The position numbers and the translations under genes are program-made. Below, one piece after another: positions 61,826 to 64,000 of a stretch of DNA of 64,000 nucleotides. The stretch is from Geodermatophilus telluris. GTDB lineage: Bacteria; Actinomycetota; Actinomycetes; Mycobacteriales; Geodermatophilaceae. Numbering within the stretch: position 1 is the first letter of the stretch; each line of letters begins with the position of its first letter. Under the pieces are notes generated by a model. The model had not been told where the DNA came from and did no database searches. It saw only the letters and a list, made by a program, of their open reading frames with translations. The stretch is taken from the NCBI RefSeq assembly GCF_900102745.1, contig NZ_FMZF01000003.1, forward strand, positions 186,001-250,000, in the 5' to 3' direction.

Positions 61826-64000
61826 TCAGTACAGGTCGCGCATCCGGCGGGCGCCGGGCTCGACGCGCGCGGTGGGCGGGCCGACCCGCGCGGTGCCCCC
61901 GGCGACGACCAGCGAGCGGCCGCCGTGCCAGGGGTTCGCCGGGCCGACGATCACCGGTGACAGGCTCAGGCCGAGCACCTCGGGCAGGTCGTCGGCCAGC
62001 CGCGCCACCCGCAGCAGCAGGTCCTCGAGCGCGGCGACGTCGACCGGCTCGGCCCCCCGCCAGCCGTCCAGCAGCGGCCAGGCGCGCGGGGCGCGCACCA
62101 GCTCGGCGGCGTCGAGGTCGGTCAGCGGCAGGGTGCGGTAGGCGCGGTCGCCGAGCAGTTCGGTGGCCACCCCGCCGACGCCGAAGCTGACCAGCGCGCC
62201 GAACGACGGGTCGTCGAGCACCTCCACCACGGTGGCCACGCCCGGCGCCGCCATCTCCTGCACGATCACCGGGTCGCCGGCCGGGATGGCGGCGTAGGCG
62301 GCCCGGACGGCGGCGGCGTCGGCCAGGTCCAGCCGCACCCCGCCGAGGTCGGTGCGGTGCCGCAGCCAGGGCGCGGTGGACTTGAGCACCACCGGGTAGC
62401 CGACGGCGTCCGCGGCGGCGACCGCCTGCTCGGCGTCGGTGACCACCCGCGTCCCCAGCAGCGGGATGCCGTAGGCGCCCAGCAGGGCCAGCGTCTCGTC
62501 GTCGGTGAGCGGCCGGCCGCCCGCGCTGTCGGCCAGGGCGCCCTGGACCACCGAGCGGGCGCGCTCCTCGTCGACGTCGGGCAGCTCGGGCACCGTGCCG
62601 ACCGGCCGCTGCCGCCAGCGCGCGTACTCGGTGACCCGGGCCAGCGCGATGACCGCGCGCTCCGGCGTCGCGTAGGAGGGCACCGAGCCGCGGGCGGGCA
62701 TGCCGGCGGCGTCGGGCAGGGTCAGCTCGGGCAGGAAGCCCTCGGCGGAGAGGAACGTCGCCACGACCGGCTTGGCCGAGCCGACCGAGACCTCGCGCAG
62801 CGCCCGGCCGTACTCCTCGGGCGGCGTGCGCACCAGCGGCGGCAGGAAGACGGCCACCACGGCGTCGACCCCGTCGTCGTCCACGGCCGCCTGCAGCGCG
62901 GCGCGGAACTCCTCCGGGCTGCCGCCGGTGCCGATGTCGACCGGCGCCTCGTGCGCCAGGGTCAGCCCCTGGTCGAGGACGGCGTCGGCGACCAGCACGC
63001 CCAGCGCCGTCGAGTTGCCCACGACGGCCACCCGGTCGCCGGCCGGCAGCGGCTGGTGGGCGGCGAGCATGCCGACCTCGAACAGCTGCGCCACGGTGTC
63101 CACCCGGATGACGCCGGCCGAGGTGAACAACGCGGCCACCGACTGCTCGGGGACGGTCACCGAGGTGCCGGCCAGGCCCGGCGCGAGGCCGCCGTGCCGG
63201 CCGCTCTTCACCGCCACGACCGGCTTGGTGCGGGCCACCGAGCGGGCCAGGCGGGCGAACTTGCGCGGGTTGCCGAAGCTCTCCAGGTGCAGCAGCACGA
63301 CCTCGGTGCCGGGGTCGGTGGCCCAGTACTGCAGTAGGTCGTTGCCGCTCACGTCGGCGCGGTTGCCCGCCGAGACGAAGCTGGACAGGCCGATGTTGCG
63401 GCTGCGCGCCCGCTCCAGCAGCGCCACGCCCAGGGCCCCGGACTGGGCGAAGAAGCCGACCCGCCCGCGGCCGGGCACCTGCGGCGCGAGGCTGGCGTCG
63501 AGCCGCACCGCCGGGTCGGTGTTGACGATGCCCAGGCAGTTGGGGCCGACGACGCGCATGCCGGAGGCGCGGGCGGCGGCGACCAGCCGGCGCTCGGTGT
63601 CCCGGCCGGCCGGGCCGGTCTCGCCGAAGCCGCCGGAGATGACCACCAGGCCGCGGACCCGCTTGCGCCGGCAGCTCTCGACCACCCCGGCCACCTCGTC
63701 GGCCGGCACGGAGACGACGGCGAGGTCGACGTCGTCGGGGATGGCCTCGATCGAGGCGAAGGCCGGCACCCCGCGCACGTGCCGCACCTTCGGGTTGACC
63801 GGGTAGATGGGGCCGTCGAAGCCGTACTCCAGCAGGTTGCGCAGGACGGCGTTGCCCACCTTGCCCTCGTCGTTGCTGGCGCCGACCACGGCTACCGACG
63901 ACGGGGTGAGCAGCCGGGCGATGGAGCGCGACTCGCTGCGCTGTTCGCGCTCGTGGGTGACCGCCAGCGAGTCCTCGGTGAGCGCGATGGGGAAGGTCAG
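61826..64000 (-). CDS. GNAT / NDP-forming acyl-CoA synthetase fusion (partial, N-terminus missing)
   Basis: At least 724 residues, open through the right edge. The CoA-binding domain (VAVVGASNDEGKVGNAV) and the second acyl-CoA synthetase domain (GPNCLGIVN, ATFLSAEGF) are followed by an ATP-grasp domain (VVLKSTAPWLRHRTDLGGVR, VIVQEMA). At the right edge LTFPIALTEDSLAVTHEREQ looks like the linker after an N-terminal GNAT domain that lies outside. Such fusions acetylate proteins such as acetyl-CoA synthetase in Actinobacteria. Whether this one has ligase activity cannot be told. Confidence 0.85.
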   Translation of the reverse strand: MTFPIALTEDSLAVTHEREQRSESRSIARLLTPSSVAVVGASNDEGKVGNAVLRNLLEYGFDGPIYPVNPKVRHVRGVPAFASIEAIPDDVDLAVVSVPADEVAGVVESCRRKRVRGLVVISGGFGETGPAGRDTERRLVAAARASGMRVVGPNCLGIVNTDPAVRLDASLAPQVPGRGRVGFFAQSGALGVALLERARSRNIGLSSFVSAGNRADVSGNDLLQYWATDPGTEVVLLHLESFGNPRKFARLARSVARTKPVVAVKSGRHGGLAPGLAGTSVTVPEQSVAALFTSAGVIRVDTVAQLFEVGMLAAHQPLPAGDRVAVVGNSTALGVLVADAVLDQGLTLAHEAPVDIGTGGSPEEFRAALQAAVDDDGVDAVVAVFLPPLVRTPPEEYGRALREVSVGSAKPVVATFLSAEGFLPELTLPDAAGMPARGSVPSYATPERAVIALARVTEYARWRQRPVGTVPELPDVDEERARSVVQGALADSAGGRPLTDDETLALLGAYGIPLLGTRVVTDAEQAVAAADAVGYPVVLKSTAPWLRHRTDLGGVRLDLADAAAVRAAYAAIPAGDPVIVQEMAAPGVATVVEVLDDPSFGALVSFGVGGVATELLGDRAYRTLPLTDLDAAELVRAPRAWPLLDGWRGAEPVDVAALEDLLLRVARLADDLPEVLGLSLSPVIVGPANPWHGGRSLVVAGGTARVGPPTARVEPGARRMRDLY

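Overview
The window is about 75% G+C by eye, with GTG and ATG starts and strong third-position G/C bias. It carries genes typical of high-GC Actinobacteria: suhB-ppgK-sigA synteny, the small DUF4193, DUF3039, DUF3099 and DUF7455 proteins, a dut-DUF3710-OB-fold-DUF3159 operon, the coproporphyrin-type haem route with HemQ, and an actinobacterial SOS box. The best guess is a member of the Geodermatophilaceae (Blastococcus, Geodermatophilus or Modestobacter). That family-level placement is inference from gene content; no rRNA is present. It reads as ordinary chromosome: no insertion sequence, phage, CRISPR array or tRNA was found.

Layout. 0-5 kb: a beta-oxidation-like cluster (acyl-CoA dehydrogenase divergent from thiolase, SDR and enoyl-CoA hydratase) with its own FadR/GntR-type regulator. 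5-9.6 kb: a ThrE-like exporter, a two-domain ABM-like protein, a DUF4383 membrane protein, a cold-shock protein, a small hypothetical protein and msrB. 9.7-15.5 kb: haem genes hemQ, hemY/cgoX and hemE, then DUF3000 and RNase D. 15.6-19 kb: a CUT2 (XylFGH-like) sugar ABC importer lying between rnd and the fadA-fadB pair. 19-26 kb: fadA-fadB, dxs and a ROK regulator. 26-36.5 kb: a small gene behind a perfect SOS box, DUF4177, a histidine phosphatase, a TRAM-type RNA methyltransferase, a KimA-like permease divergent from two TrkA proteins (probably potassium uptake), and the dut-DUF3710-hydrolase-OB-DUF3159 operon. 36.5-49 kb: DUF4193, a phosphotransferase, a LytR_C protein, suhB, ppgK, sigA, DUF7455, VanW, YihY, DUF3039, psuG with a PfkB kinase, and DUF3099. 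49-56.5 kb: an HhH-GPD repair protein, a hybrid histidine kinase with response regulator, a GAF-ANTAR protein, an amidohydrolase and an MFS transporter. 56.5-64 kb: a nucleoside-diphosphate-sugar epimerase-like protein, a CPBP protease, dtd, sigB, a DinB-like protein, a DHFR-like reductase, and the C-terminal part of a GNAT/acyl-CoA synthetase fusion.

The most unusual signals are non-coding. Seven copies of a hairpin repeat each sit a few bases after a stop codon (including those of ppgK, sigA and sigB). Their arms run from GGACC to GGCCGTTCC and their inner pairs change together, so this looks like a dispersed terminator-like family. A second hairpin repeat, also with compensatory changes, occurs twice, each time between convergent genes. 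The kinase/regulator/ANTAR module is flanked by direct repeats made from the 5' end of the HhH-GPD gene, one intact and one truncated. Further regulatory signals are a perfect LexA box before an unknown gene, a sigma-H/R-type promoter before sigB, a promoter overlapped by a 16-bp palindrome, and repeated leaderless-start signatures (TANNNT six or seven bases before the start codon).
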